This document shows positions 36,176 to 47,127 of a stretch of DNA of 64,000 nt, piece after piece. The DNA lies in contig NC_081406.1 in assembly GCF_030272615.1 (NCBI RefSeq), positions 475,686,900 to 475,750,899 of the forward strand, in the 5' to 3' direction. This DNA comes from Cryptomeria japonica (taxonomy: Eukaryota > Streptophyta > Pinopsida > Cupressales > Cupressaceae). The notes under the pieces are model-generated. The model made no database searches, was not told the DNA's origin, and saw only the letters and a list, made by a program, of their open reading frames with translations. The position numbers and the translations under genes were made by a program. Each line of letters begins with the position of its first letter. Position 1 is the stretch's first letter.

Positions 36176-36596
36176 CACACTTCGCACTATATTCGCCTCT
36201 TCTTGATTCGCATGAAGGAAGGTAAAAATGATTATGTAAAAATGAACGTTTCACTCCCCTTATAAATAGCGCTCATACCCTTTCACCTCTTAGGCCGACT
36301 TTGACAAATAAAACCATTTTTAAATGATTTGCAATAAAATAACAAGGCCGACTTGCCTAATTGGGCGCTTCAAACCGATTTTTGTATTAATTAAATAATT
36401 AATTATTAATGCCTTGCGTTTTTTTTTAAATGAGAATTTCGATTTTTAATAAAGGCAAAATATAATTAATAAAAGATAACGCCATATTAAATGCTAAATA
36501 AAAATGGATTTTCAATTTTTTAATCGATTTAGCATTTAAGGAAATTTAAATTTGTTTGTTTGGCGCCAAAATTGGAAAACAAAGGGACGTACCTCA

Positions 36597-38492
36597 TCGC
36601 TCTGGTCCCTTGGAGAGGGACAGGAGCGATTCACTATCTTTGGCATGATTCTTGCATTTCTTACGTCCAACTCCTTCATCTCCACGTTAAAAATCGATCA
36701 CCTTGATGGTCCTTCGAATTTGATCGCCTTGTGTGCGCATATGGGTGTCCTTTAAGTGCATATCGCCCTGGTCCTTGTCCAAAGGACTGGAGCGATCTTC
36801 TTGTTTTCATGTCCATCTCGCATTCACCTTGCGTTCTTTGACCTTCGAAATATCATTGCTTGTGTCCTTTGCGCTTATTTCCACTTGCTTTTGCAAGGTA
36901 CTTTCGATGTTATAAGGATCATCGCCCTTGTCCCTTGAAGAGGGACAGGAGCGATCCACATGTTTTCCTTGGCCTTGTCAACTTTGTACTTCGATCTTCA
37001 TGGTAATGTCCTTCAAACGTCGTCCTTCACCTTACCTAACCTTGCTTCGCTTTGATCTTTGAAGGGACGGGAGTGTTTTAATAGCATCGCCTTGGTCCTT
37101 GTCCAAAGGACAGGAGCGATCTTGATTTTTTCACGTTCAACATGCATTTTGACCTTCGATCCTTCATTGTGATGTTTTCCAAACGCCTTCCTTTGTCTTG
37201 CTTAACCTCGCCTTGTTTCGATTTTGGAGGAATATGAGCGCTTTTGATAGGATCGCCCTGGTCCTTGTCCAAAGGACAGGAGCGATGTGGGGCCTTTACA
37301 CCATTTGGCGATGTTTGGACGTTCAACTCTCTTGTTTATCACCTTGTTGTCATACCATGGACCCTCCAGAACATTGCAATGTTTTGTCCTTACGTAAATT
37401 TTGCATAAAATGGGCAATGCATCTAACATCGCCCTGGTCCCTTCCTGAGGGACAGGAGCGAAGTTCATCATTATATGCTTGTTCTTGTTTGTACCAACTT
37501 GCAATCAACTTCATTGCGTGAAATGACGTCCTTTCGACCTTCTTGGTTGCTCGAAACTTTGTTCGCCTTTTGAAATCTACGCCATTATGTAGATATCGCT
37601 CTGGTCCCTTACCAAAGGACAGGAGCGATCTAGGTCTTTAGAGTACAAATCCTTCCATGTGATGACCTTTGTAACGTTTGCGCCTGGTGGAAATGCCTTG
37701 AAATGTCCTCGCCACCTTTTGTCCTGGCTTGGATCGGTCTTGAACCTTGGAGGGACGACCTTGAACTTGAGAGGGACGTATCTTCACCCTTGTATCGCCC
37801 TGGTCCCTTGGAGAGGGACAGGAGCGATTTTTCCCCTGTGGCTTTCATCTTACTTTGCCATGCTCTAAGTTTATATTCAACGGACTCGTCCTTCTTCCCT
37901 CCATTCGTTCATGCCTTGACATCATTTGTAACTTTGCAAGAAGAGCAATTATATCAAAAATCGCTCTGGTCCCTTCCTGAGGGACAGGAGCGAACTAGGC
38001 ATTTAGCACTGTTATGGACGTTCAAAAATCTTCAATTTATATTCAATGCGTTCATCCCATGTTCTCCTTCGTTTTTGAACGTAAACTTGTCTTGACCCTT
38101 GTCTGGTTTTTGCAAAATGGAGGGAATCGCTCTGGTCCCTTCCTGAGGGACAGGAGCGATTTGGTCAATATAGGTCATTTTCCTTCATTTTTTGCATCTC
38201 AAATTATATTCATTTGGCAAAGTATCTTCCTTCGGACGTCCTCCAGTTGCTGAGCTATCAAAATCTTGCATGGGCATGGCGAAATTTGAATTGTAGCTCC
38301 GGTCCTTCACTGAGGGACAGGAGCGATTTTCCTTCTGGAGACCTTTCTGTGCTCATGAAAATCTTCAATTTATATTCAATGAAAAGATCTCGTCGTTCTT
38401 CATCATTTCAAACGTAAAATTTGTCTGGGCTCTGCAAGGACAATGAGATATTTGAAATTGAGCTCCCGTCCTTCACTGAGGGACAGGAGCGA
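36597..38492. repeat. 12-copy array of a palindromic core, about 169-bp period (unit 2)
   Basis: Cores occur near 36,597, 36,763, 36,922, 37,086, 37,252, 37,430, 37,596, 37,794, 37,961, 38,128, 38,293 and 38,461. The core is the same as in unit 1, but the inner stem varies in a paired way: GTCCCT/AGGGAC, GTCCTT/AAGGAC and the wobble-compatible GTCCTT/AGGGAC. Spacers are diverged. Confidence 0.92.
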
Positions 38493-38934
38493 TTTTGCTC
38501 CTACAGGCCAAAATAACAAGATTTTTCACATTTTAACACTTCACGAGGCGAAAACAAATCAATTCCAATGCCCAGGATCAAACTTCAAAAAAGTCAAAAT
38601 TTGGTCAAAATATTCAATCAGACAAAAATTCACATTGACGGTCATCCTTTAGACAAGTTTAAGCTCTGCATGAACATTCCAATTGAAAATTAGACCATTT
38701 TGGCGAATTCATTGCATTCAAAAATTTGCTTCTAGGAAAGAAGCTCAAAAAGCTCTCAAAAGCGACTGGATTTTGGCTTGAAAAGGCAAAATTTAAAACC
38801 CTAAGGCTTAGCCCTAAATCCAGACAACTAACGGACTAACAAAACCCTAAAAACGAAAGCGAAAACGAACAAAAACAAGCAAAAAAGAGGGGGTCCCCAT
38901 TTGCGATGGGGCGATGTGTGAAATGGTCACAACA

Positions 38935-40094
38935 ACTTCATCTATGTTCAACGGCACGGGTCCTAATGCTCGGTTGCTCTTGCGCTCCTGTATCTTTCTT
39001 TTTCAATCTTCAGCGCCTGGCCTTGAATTGCGATCCTTCCTTGATTTGCATTTTCAGGTCTTTCTCCTGGTTCTTCGATGACGTTCTGCGATCAACCAAC
39101 TTCATTTCATTAAATTAATTTGAAAAAATTAAATAATTTAATTTTAACAAACATTAAATTTAGGTACGACGTCTGGCTTGAGAAGCTCTTTGCGGGATGT
39201 ATCTTGAAAATGCTTCTCTTTCTCTTCGATTGTGAAATCTGATCCTTGGTTTTTTATTTCTGCGTATTTTATCTTTGGAGTCTTGGACGTTTTAAATGGG
39301 TTTATGGCGCGATTCTGGAGGTTTGGAGAACTTCTGCAAATTTTAAAACTCTAACTCTCATGCTTTTCTGGTAAATTTCGGAGAACGGAGGGCACCTTTT
39401 GAAATTTGCAAAAAATTTCGGACCCTTTGGCGTTTTTGCAAATTTGGAGCATTTGAACTTTTGAATTTTCAAAACCTTTCACTTTTGGCTCATGGGTCCG
39501 AAGTCTGAGGACTTAAGGCGAATTTCAGACCTTGCCATCCTTTTGCAAATTTCGGAGCTTACATATATTTCGCAAATCGCGATTTTCAAACATTTCGCCC
39601 CTAGGGTCCGAAAATGGGACTTCACGTTTTTGGTGAACTCTCATTTTCGGAGCTAAACCACCTTTTGCAAAATAAGTGAACTTCGGACCTAAACATGTTT
39701 ACAAAATTGGAGTTTGAAGGCGTTTTACAAATTTCTGAGTTTTAAAATTTCGGGGCTGGGGTCCGAAAATGGGTGTCCAAGGCAAACTTCGGATCTGGAG
39801 GAGCTTTGTAGGATTTCGCACCTTTATACCTTTTTTTCGATTTCCATATGTCTTTCTCCTTTCTTATACTTTAAGTTATATTCCATATATACTTTCAGGA
39901 TGTTTGAGAGTGGTTTCGGCCCTCCAGGAGTTATATTGCAAATTCTAGTTTTTGGAGGTTTCCTCAGTTTTCAGAGTTAGCCAAATTTCAGGATCAGGGA
40001 ATTCCAGACTTAGCCAAATTTCAGGATCAGGACAGAAAGGCACAAACTGGGGGTCCCTGTCCAAGACGGGGATGGGTGTGCGATTTGCACAACA
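38935..40094 (-). repeat. 5' part of unit 3 with TTTCGGA-type repeats
   Basis: From 39,370 to 39,800 the words TTTTGCAAATTTCGGAGC and GGGTCCGAAAATGGG recur every 60-100 bp. They occupy the place held by the palindrome array in units 1 and 2 but use a different motif. Confidence 0.6.
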
Positions 40095-40370
40095 GGAAGC
40101 AAAGTAGCACTGAGAGGGCATAAAAAATTAGGGATAGAATATTGAATGAGAAATGGTGGGATCTTGTTACATATCTCCTAAGTATCACTGAGCCCATCAT
40201 GAGAGTGATTCGCTATACAGACATGGATAGGCCTTGCATAGGTGAGATTTATGATGGCATTGACTCAATGCTTGAAAAAATAAAGGTCACTATAAATGAA
40301 AAAGAGAATGATCCTCAGGAGAAATTCTTCAAAGAACTGGAAGTAATTATTGAAGAGAGGTGGAATAAGA
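40095..40370 (+). pseudogene. hAT transposase exon 2, second piece
   Basis: It resumes after unit 3 as WKQSSTERA, a TAA stop, then KIRDRILNEKWWDLVTYLLS, ITEPIMRVIRYTDMDRPCIG and EERWNK. Joined to the first piece the frame is continuous except for the stop. It ends where the two-LTR element inserted. Confidence 0.82.
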
Positions 40371-41780
40371 TGTCATGTCCCCTCTTTAGCTCTATCTAGC
40401 AGAGACATGTGAGTCAACTTATTTTGGGGTCTTGTAGGCTGATAGTGGTGGATAGAGACTGAGTGAGGATATTCAGTGTTTGCGATTTGGTATTCTTCTA
40501 GTAGTGGACCAGTTCCTTAATTTTAGTAGGCATTTCCTTCTTTTGTGGAGCCTATTCCTACTATTTAGGAGGATTTGACAGTACCCACGGTTGGGTTACC
40601 ATGAGACTATTCCTTGGGTTCAGTTTCAGGAGATTTGGGTATGTTTCCTAGCTTCTAGGAGCATCCCTACATTTTAGGGACAAGATTGCTCGAGGATCCA
40701 TGATTTCCGACAACAGTCACAGACAGGTGGCAGGCTCCGTTTCAGACTTGTGGAGTCAGATGAGCATTATACGGCTATTTGGGATATATTTTTAATATTT
40801 CCTAAGTTAGCGTCTTATTAATTAAATAAAGCTATTTATATAGTTAATTGGAGTAATAAGGGGATTTTGGCTTCTCCTGGTCAAGCAGGCATATGTGTTA
40901 TAGCGCGTTGGAAAGGTCTTGAATTATTATAACTTATTTTCATCATCTGGAGATCTTCTGGCACCTTGAGTTTTGTTATTTGACGAAAGGGGTGTTTTTC
41001 CTATACATAAAGGCCTTTTTAATTAAGAATATGCCATTATTTAATAAAGGTAAAAGCATATTCTCCCTTTAGGGTTCGAGTAGCTTTGAGAGGGAGATAA
41101 AAGGAGATGTTGGCTCATTTTTTATGATCTTTTACATCTTCAAACTTGGCATTTGTGAATTTGCTCTGAGGAGCGATTTCTGGAGAACTGGGATGCAAAC
41201 CCCAGGGCTTGGATATTGGGACGCAAACCCCAATAGAAGGTTTCAGCAACTTCATTTGGTTTCAGACTTTGATTGGAGTGCAAGTTTAGCATTGGAAGAG
41301 CTTTGGCTTTGGACATTGGGTATATTGCTTGGCACGTGGGAGTTCCTTGGCTGCCTGGACGTGACTGCAGCAGCCGTACGACCTCCTTCCAGTTGGCACG
41401 TGGGTTGCTGATTGGTATTCATCAGCCATCTCTTTTCATTGTGCGTGGATTGTCTTACTTGCAGCCGACAACATTATTTTGGTTGGTAGATACTTTGCTG
41501 GCATATCATTTATGTATTTTGCCTGGTACGATTTGTAGCTATTCTGGATTGGCTGAATATTATATTATTGCACATTATTTTCCAGCCTATTTCATATTTG
41601 CTGCTGTTGTTATTCATTGTTTACCTATATCTGGAAAAATATAAACAAAAACAAAAGACAACCTTTCTGCAACTTCAGTCTCTCTCTGAAAGATCATTAA
41701 TAAACAGGAAGAAATTATTTTAAAACAAATAATTAAAAATTACAGCCTGTCAGGTTAAAAGATCCATCAGGGATCTTTCA
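40371..41780 (+). repeat. Left LTR of element 4
   Basis: It starts TGTCATGTCCCCTCTTTAGC and ends ATCAGGGATCTTTCA just before the PBS. A TATA-like CTATTTATATAG lies near 40,830. Confidence 0.85.
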
Positions 41781-41781
41781 G

Positions 41782-41793
41782 TGGTATCAGAGC
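41782..41793 (+). other. Primer binding site, initiator tRNA-Met type
   Basis: TGGTATCAGAGC lies one base after the left LTR, complementary to the 3' end of plant initiator tRNA-Met. Confidence 0.9.
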
Positions 41794-41852
41794 CTTGATC
41801 TTGCCAGCCTGTTGGGTGAAGATCAGTAGTTTGATTTTATATTGAAGCTTGG

Positions 41853-44072
41853 TTGCAGACCAAATTGGTCATCATGACAGGGTTGTCTAAGAATAAACAA
41901 ACAGGGAAAAAATTTGAACAAATACCTTCAGGGAGTTCCAAACACTCTAAGGGTACGACTTCATCAACTAGTACAAAGAGGAGGACTCCTGCAAAGACAT
42001 TGAATGACATAGTTATAAACAACTATGACAAGTATTGTTCCCTTCGGGAAAAGATATGTGACTGTTTTTCCTTCACACAATTCATGGGAATACTCGATGA
42101 AGAGGACTTGATGCTTTCGAGTCCACGTCATCAAGCAAGGAGGCAACATGAATCATTTGAGAACCAAGGAAGCAGTGGAGGAGCAAAAGAAATGATGTCT
42201 GCAAATGAGATTGGCAGAAAATTAGTTGATGACTTTGATAGCCAGGCAGATTTGATTGGTGGAAATAAAATCTCAGCATTAGGGAATAATTCATATGAGA
42301 CTTCTACATCCTTGCAAGGTGTCTTACAGGTGGATTCTGTCGGAGAGTATGACAGTAGAAACAGCTCTGAAGGAATGAATGTTGAGTTACATGAAATAGA
42401 TGCATTCTCTAGTGAATTAGTTGACTCTATTGTTGAGACCAATTCCATACATGAAGAAAAATCAGAGGTTAGCATGAATGAAACAACCCATCATAAATCA
42501 GATTTTGTGTACTTTGGGGCAGCAGATATAGAGCATTGCCAAAGGTTGAATGGAGATTGGTTAGATAGAGCTATGCAAGCAAAGATGCTTGCTACCCAAG
42601 CAAGACAACACTTGCAAGAGTTCAAGGAAAGATGCAATCAGCTTGATAATGCAGGAAGACAAAGACAGTCATACATTAGATCGTTATTTCTTTCAAGGGA
42701 AGAATGTGTAGATGAAGAGCTTACAAGGGAAAAGCTTCTTGAGGTAAGCCCACAAGAAGAGCATGTTACATTGTGTGAAGAAGAAAGGAGGTATGATTCA
42801 AGAAATTCAGTTTGGTCTAGTTTGCCTTATGAAGTCTATGACTTCCTTCTTTTACAGAGCTCCGTGAAGACTCAAAACTTTAATGTTGATATTTACACAC
42901 TTGATGGACTAGCCACAAGTGACATATCCATTTGTGTGGAATGGAACATATTTCATTTCAAATTGGCGAATCATGCATCATCTACAATGAAAGGACAGTT
43001 ATTAAGGTCACATGAGGCATTTTATCTTAAAGAGCTTATTATGGAGTCCAAGAGATTGTCTACTAAGAAGATCTTGCATTTTGATAATGTTTGGTTTATT
43101 TTGCATACTACACCTTGGAGACAATTGGTAAGGAAAAGCATAGCAATCATGGAGGTGAAGGTATGGATTAGATTAAAGGCAGCTATGGAAGCTATAAATC
43201 CATGTTACTTGCAGCAGGGTACACTTCATAGGTCAACATTCATGAAAGGAGACCCTACCCTCAAGAACAATACAAGGAATGGAAATGAAGACACCTTGGG
43301 AAGGTTTGAACATAATTCTGATTTCCTAAATTGGGACATAAATATTTTGACTTCATATGGGCACAAATCCAAGAAGGATAGTGAAGACAACTATAGCATG
43401 GTTGACATTTATGAAAGGATAAATAAGCATGAGGTTGTGGTGGGAACTTCTATTTGCCCACAATCTGATTTTATAATAGCAGTTAGAGAAGAACACAAAT
43501 CAGATTGTATGTTGATGTCTCACCTTTATGATGTTGACACTTTGCTTGAGTGTAATGATGTCCTAATCTCAAGTCTTGATATGTTACTTGATTGGACTGC
43601 CAAATGTATGCAAGTGTACTCTTGCATTGAAGTTTTCCAAGGTAATGGAAGAAAGGCTACAATCATTCCTAAGTCTATGATTAAGGACAGCAGCATCATC
43701 CTCTTTCAATTACATGAATTTGCAACTCCTATTCATGGAGCAAGTAGTGAAATTGAATTTGCAAATGTTGGTATACATGATACATTGGTTAATCATGGTT
43801 ATTTTGATGATGTCTCTTCCAAGAGGACTGGATTTGTTTATATCAAAACAACAGTATTAAATCAGTCTGAAGAAGTTTGTGACGTACACTACTCCATACA
43901 TAATGAGGAGCAAGGCTTATCTTATGCTGAGTTAGTAGTTGATGTTGACAGCAGTACTTCAGTTGAGACAAGAAAAATCAATAACACACCGACAATAGGC
44001 ATATCAGCAGTGAACAAAGAGCCAAGGAAGCTAATGGTTATTGTTGAAGATGTGGCAGCCAAGAGTGTGTAG
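41853..44072 (+). CDS. 739-codon ORF of element 4, product unknown
   Basis: The first ATG gives MQTKLVIMTGLSKNK; the inner MTGLSKNKQT (41,874) may be the true start. The N-terminus is basic and serine/threonine-rich. Near residues 205-290 lies a helical module (YFGAADIEHCQRLN, then MLATQARQHLQEFKERCNQL and QRQSYIRSLFLSRE) that recurs downstream at 44,561. Near residue 620 is LHEFATPIHGASSEIEF, whose partner is SREFATLIHGITNEG at about 44,310. It contains no zinc knuckle, protease or RT. The same frame continues past the TAG at 44,070-44,072 for about 185 more codons, so that stop may be a mutation. It sits where gag-pol should be. Confidence 0.6.
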   Translation: MQTKLVIMTGLSKNKQTGKKFEQIPSGSSKHSKGTTSSTSTKRRTPAKTLNDIVINNYDKYCSLREKICDCFSFTQFMGILDEEDLMLSSPRHQARRQHESFENQGSSGGAKEMMSANEIGRKLVDDFDSQADLIGGNKISALGNNSYETSTSLQGVLQVDSVGEYDSRNSSEGMNVELHEIDAFSSELVDSIVETNSIHEEKSEVSMNETTHHKSDFVYFGAADIEHCQRLNGDWLDRAMQAKMLATQARQHLQEFKERCNQLDNAGRQRQSYIRSLFLSREECVDEELTREKLLEVSPQEEHVTLCEEERRYDSRNSVWSSLPYEVYDFLLLQSSVKTQNFNVDIYTLDGLATSDISICVEWNIFHFKLANHASSTMKGQLLRSHEAFYLKELIMESKRLSTKKILHFDNVWFILHTTPWRQLVRKSIAIMEVKVWIRLKAAMEAINPCYLQQGTLHRSTFMKGDPTLKNNTRNGNEDTLGRFEHNSDFLNWDINILTSYGHKSKKDSEDNYSMVDIYERINKHEVVVGTSICPQSDFIIAVREEHKSDCMLMSHLYDVDTLLECNDVLISSLDMLLDWTAKCMQVYSCIEVFQGNGRKATIIPKSMIKDSSIILFQLHEFATPIHGASSEIEFANVGIHDTLVNHGYFDDVSSKRTGFVYIKTTVLNQSEEVCDVHYSIHNEEQGLSYAELVVDVDSSTSVETRKINNTPTIGISAVNKEPRKLMVIVEDVAAKSV

Positions 44073-44633
44073 GTACAATTCAGTGTTGAAGACTTCAAAG
44101 GAAACACAAGGAAAGGTAATAACAGTGAGCTAGCAGCCCATACTCATGTAGAAGACAATGTTATCGAGTCATCTAATGTTGGCATTCAATTTTGGGAAGA
44201 TAGACATGGGACAAGTCAAGAGTTGGTGATGTTTGATGATTCGAAAGAAAGTATAAAGGAGGAGCCCAAAATTCTGATTAGAGACAACAGTTGTGTACAT
44301 TCTCATTCTCGAGAGTTTGCCACCTTGATACATGGAATAACAAATGAAGGATATTCTATAAGTGATAGCACTCAAAATGCTTGTGTTATTTTCAATAAAG
44401 AGGTACACGTAAGAGTTGATGACATGACACAAATACATGACAGTCATTCTGATTTTTATAACAGCAGTAAAATACCTTTTCTTTTTCAAGTTAATGCAAA
44501 TTCTAAGCATGAAGAGATGAGTGCTAGAGATTCTACCATGGGGTTACACAAGGTGAATTCATGTTGTGCGATAAGCTTGATGATGCATCTCACCATGGGA
44601 CTGATTTTATGCGCTTTGGAGCAGCTCAGATAG
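44073..44633 (+). pseudogene. Continuation of the element 4 ORF after a stop
   Basis: In frame with the 739-codon ORF, it carries the second EFAT-x-IHG module and runs to a stop at 44,633. The homologous downstream module at 44,561 lies in a shifted frame, so a frameshift around 44,560 separates the two parts. Confidence 0.55.
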
Positions 44634-45649
44634 AACAGTCTGGAAGGTTGAATGAAGGGGGTCTAGAAAGAGCACGACAGGTTAAGTTGTTTTTTGTCCA
44701 GACAAGGCAGCACTTACAACAAATCAAGGAGCGCCACAAACGTTTAAATCAGGCAAGACAACAAAGAGTTGCATATCTTCGATCACAATTTCTTCCAAGA
44801 AAAGAAGACTTAGAGATTGAGCATAAGCAAAGTAAGTATGTTGATTGCAAACCAATTTTAGAGGAGTCACATATTGCATCATTGGATTTTCATGATGATC
44901 ACAAATTTGAAGGATATGCAATCATGGATGAGCACAATGACTTTATGGATATCATTCGTAGTGGAATAGCCACCCAAGAAACAATTTTGTTTAGTGATAA
45001 GGGCATCTGCAATTCTTCTTTGGATGTGTCACAAATTTCATGTGATATGGCAGCTATGTGTTTGTTGGTTGGTGATTCAATCTTCCTTGACTCTCTGGTA
45101 GTTAGTGGCTGTCCTACTGCGATTTCCCATGCACTTGCAGATTTATCATGGTCTACATCAGTGCTTGAGTTGCATGGGAGTGTGAAGAGATATGACTACT
45201 TGATGGACATTGAGAACGAGATCGATATCCTTGGTTGGCATTGGTATAATAACATTTACAACCTCATTCATGATGCTGGTCTAAGTTATAACAATAGCTT
45301 ATGGGGAGTTGAGAAGCTCAAACCTCGTTTTTACAGACCATATAGAGTTTTCAGGTGAGTTGGAGAGGTTGCTTATGAGGTTGAGTTACCACTTGGCAGT
45401 AAAATTCATAATGTGTTTCATGTGTCATGCCTGAAGAAGGCCCTGGGACAACATATTACAGCATCACCCGATTTGCCTCCCATGGATGAGGAAGGTAAAT
45501 TGACTCTGGTTCTTGAGGAGATTCTTGAGGTGAGGGAACGACGGCTGAGAAACCGGGTGATTCGGGAGTATTTGGTACGCTGGAGGGGTCTTCCCATAGA
45601 GGATGCCACTTGGGAGGGTGAGTCTATTTTGCAGCATCCAGCTTTGTAG
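44561..45649 (+). pseudogene. Second module plus integrase C-terminus and chromodomain (element 4)
   Basis: It begins with a copy of the helical module (RFGAAQIEQSGRLNEGGLER, then QTRQHLQQIKERHKRLNQ and QRVAYLRSQFLPRKED). It changes at WGVEKLKPRFYRPYRVF into a standard Ty3 integrase C-terminus (VGEVAYEVELPLGSKIHNVF, HVSCLKKALG), and ends with a chromodomain (VIREYLVRWRGLPIEDATWE). A TGA at about 45,356 interrupts the frame in the integrase part, probably CGA to TGA. Chromodomains steer chromovirus integration to marked chromatin. Integrase core and zinc-finger domains are absent. Confidence 0.85.
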
Positions 45650-45684
45650 TTGCTTGTGGGCAAGCATCTCCGAGAGGGGAGGAC

Positions 45685-47127
45685 TTTCATGTCCCCTCTT
45701 TAGCTCTGTCTAGCAGAGACATGTGAGTCAGCTTATTTTGGGGTCTTGTAGGCTGACAGTGGTGGATAGAGACTCAGTGAGGATATTCAGTGTTTGGGAT
45801 TTGGTATTCTGGCAGTAGTGGACCAGTTTGGAGCAGTTCCTTAATTTTAGGAGGCATTTCCTTCTTTTGTGGAGGCTATTCCTACTATTTAGGAGGATTT
45901 GACAGTACCCACGGTTGGGTTACCATGAGACTATTCCTTGGGTTCAGTTTCAGGAGATTTGGGTATGTTTCCTAGATTCTAGGAGCATCCCTACATTTTA
46001 GGGACAAGATTGCTCGAGAATCCATGATTTCCGACAATAGTCACAGACAGGTGGCAAGCTCCGTTTCAGACTTGTGGAGTCAGATGAGCATTATATGGCT
46101 ATTTGGGATATATTTTTAATATTTCCTAAGTTAGCGTCTTATTAATTAAATAAAGCTATTTATATAGCTAATTGGAGTAATAAGGGGATTTTGGCTTCTT
46201 CTGGTCAGGCAGGCCTATGTGTTATAGCTCGTTGGAAAGTGTTATAGCTCGTTGGAAAGGTCTTGAATTATTATAACTTATTTTCATCATCTGGAGACCT
46301 TCTGGCACCTTGAGTTTTGTTATTTGACGAAAGGGGTGTTTTTCCTATACATAAAGGCCTTTTTAATTAAGAATATGCCATTATTTAATAAAGGTAAAAG
46401 CATATTCTCCCTTTAGGGTTCGAGTAGCTTTGAGAGGGAGATAAAAGGAGATGTTGGCTCATTTTTTATGATCTTTTACATCTTCAAACTTGGCATTTGT
46501 GAATTTGCTCTGAGGAGCGATTTCTGGAGAACTGGGACGCAAACCCCAGGGCTTGGATATTGGGACGCAAACCCCAATAGAAGGTTTCAGCAACTTCATT
46601 TGGTTTCAGACTTTGATTGGAGTGCAAGTTCAGCATTGGAAGAGCTTTGGCTTTGGACATTGGGTATATTGCTTGGCACGTGGGAGTTCCTTGGCTGCCT
46701 GGACGTGATTGTAGCAGCCGTACGGCCTCCTTCCAGTTGGCACGTGGGTTGCTGATTGGTATTCATTAGCCATCTCTTTTCATTGTGCGTGGATGGTCTT
46801 TCTTGCAGCCGGCAACATTATTTTGGTGGGTAGATACTTTGCTGGCATATCATCTATGTATTTTGCCTGGTACGATTTGTAGCTATTCTGGATTGGCTGA
46901 ATATTATATTATTGCACATTATTTTCCAGCCTATTTCATATTTGCTGCTGTTGTTATTCATTGTTTACCTATATCTGGAAAAATACAAACAAAAACAAAA
47001 GACACAACCTTTCTGCAACTTCTGTCTCTCTCTAAAAGATCATTTAGTAAACAGGAAGAAATTATTTTAAAACAAATAATTAAAAATTACAGCCTGTCAG
47101 CTTAAAAGATCCATCAGGGATCTTTCA
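45685..47127 (+). repeat. Right LTR of element 4
   Basis: It matches the left LTR throughout. It is distinguished by a 19-bp tandem duplication (GTGTTATAGCTCGTTGGAA twice, at about 46,219 and 46,238) and an insertion TTTGGAGCA near 45,827. It is preceded by the polypurine tract CGAGAGGGGAGGA at 45,671-45,683. Confidence 0.88.

Larger units (their letters stand above)
31328..38934 (-). mobile_element. 7.6-kb LTR-like unit with intact long ORF (unit 2)
   Basis: The left end is TGTTGACGTGTATTTTGTAC, the right end TGGTCACAACA, with perfect 5-bp duplications ACTTC (31,323-31,327 and 38,935-38,939). It inserted into unit 3. The layout on the minus strand is the same as in unit 1: terminus, 12-copy palindrome array (38,492-36,597), minisatellite (36,175-36,014), ORF (35,583-32,362), TATA-like CTATTTATACCC at about 32,170, R/U5-like tract, terminus. 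There is no PBS, pol or second LTR. It is either a solo LTR of a large element or an unusual compact element; I favour the first. Confidence 0.78.
30115..40094 (-). mobile_element. 2.4-kb LTR-like unit of the same family, without ORF (unit 3, split)
   Basis: The left piece is 30,115-31,327 and the right piece 38,935-40,094, with unit 2 between them. The ends read TGTTGACGTGTCTGAAATCG and GCGATTTGCACAACA. The flanking 5 bp are GAAAG and GGAAG (one mismatch), and removing the unit restores the hAT reading frame. It keeps the family layout (GGGGGTCCC near the right end, TATA-type CTATAAAAGGC on the minus strand at about 30,957-30,966, TCTCTTGAGA words at the left) but has no long ORF. I read it as an older solo LTR. 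Confidence 0.72.
40371..47127 (+). mobile_element. Two-LTR chromovirus derivative with a chimeric ORF (element 4)
   Basis: Two LTRs of about 1.4 kb flank an internal region with an initiator-tRNA-Met-type PBS and a polypurine tract. The flanks are TAAGA and TAAGT, and deleting the element rejoins the hAT frame at W-N-K|L. The internal region lacks protease, RT, RNase H and the integrase core; it holds a long unrecognised reading frame fused to an integrase C-terminus with chromodomain. By eye the LTRs are about 95 percent identical, so the insertion is younger than its hAT host. It must have been mobilised in trans. Confidence 0.85.

Noticed and set aside
45413-45649. Host chromodomain protein gene
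   Set aside because: It continues an integrase C-terminus and ends just before a polypurine tract and LTR, so it belongs to a chromovirus derivative.
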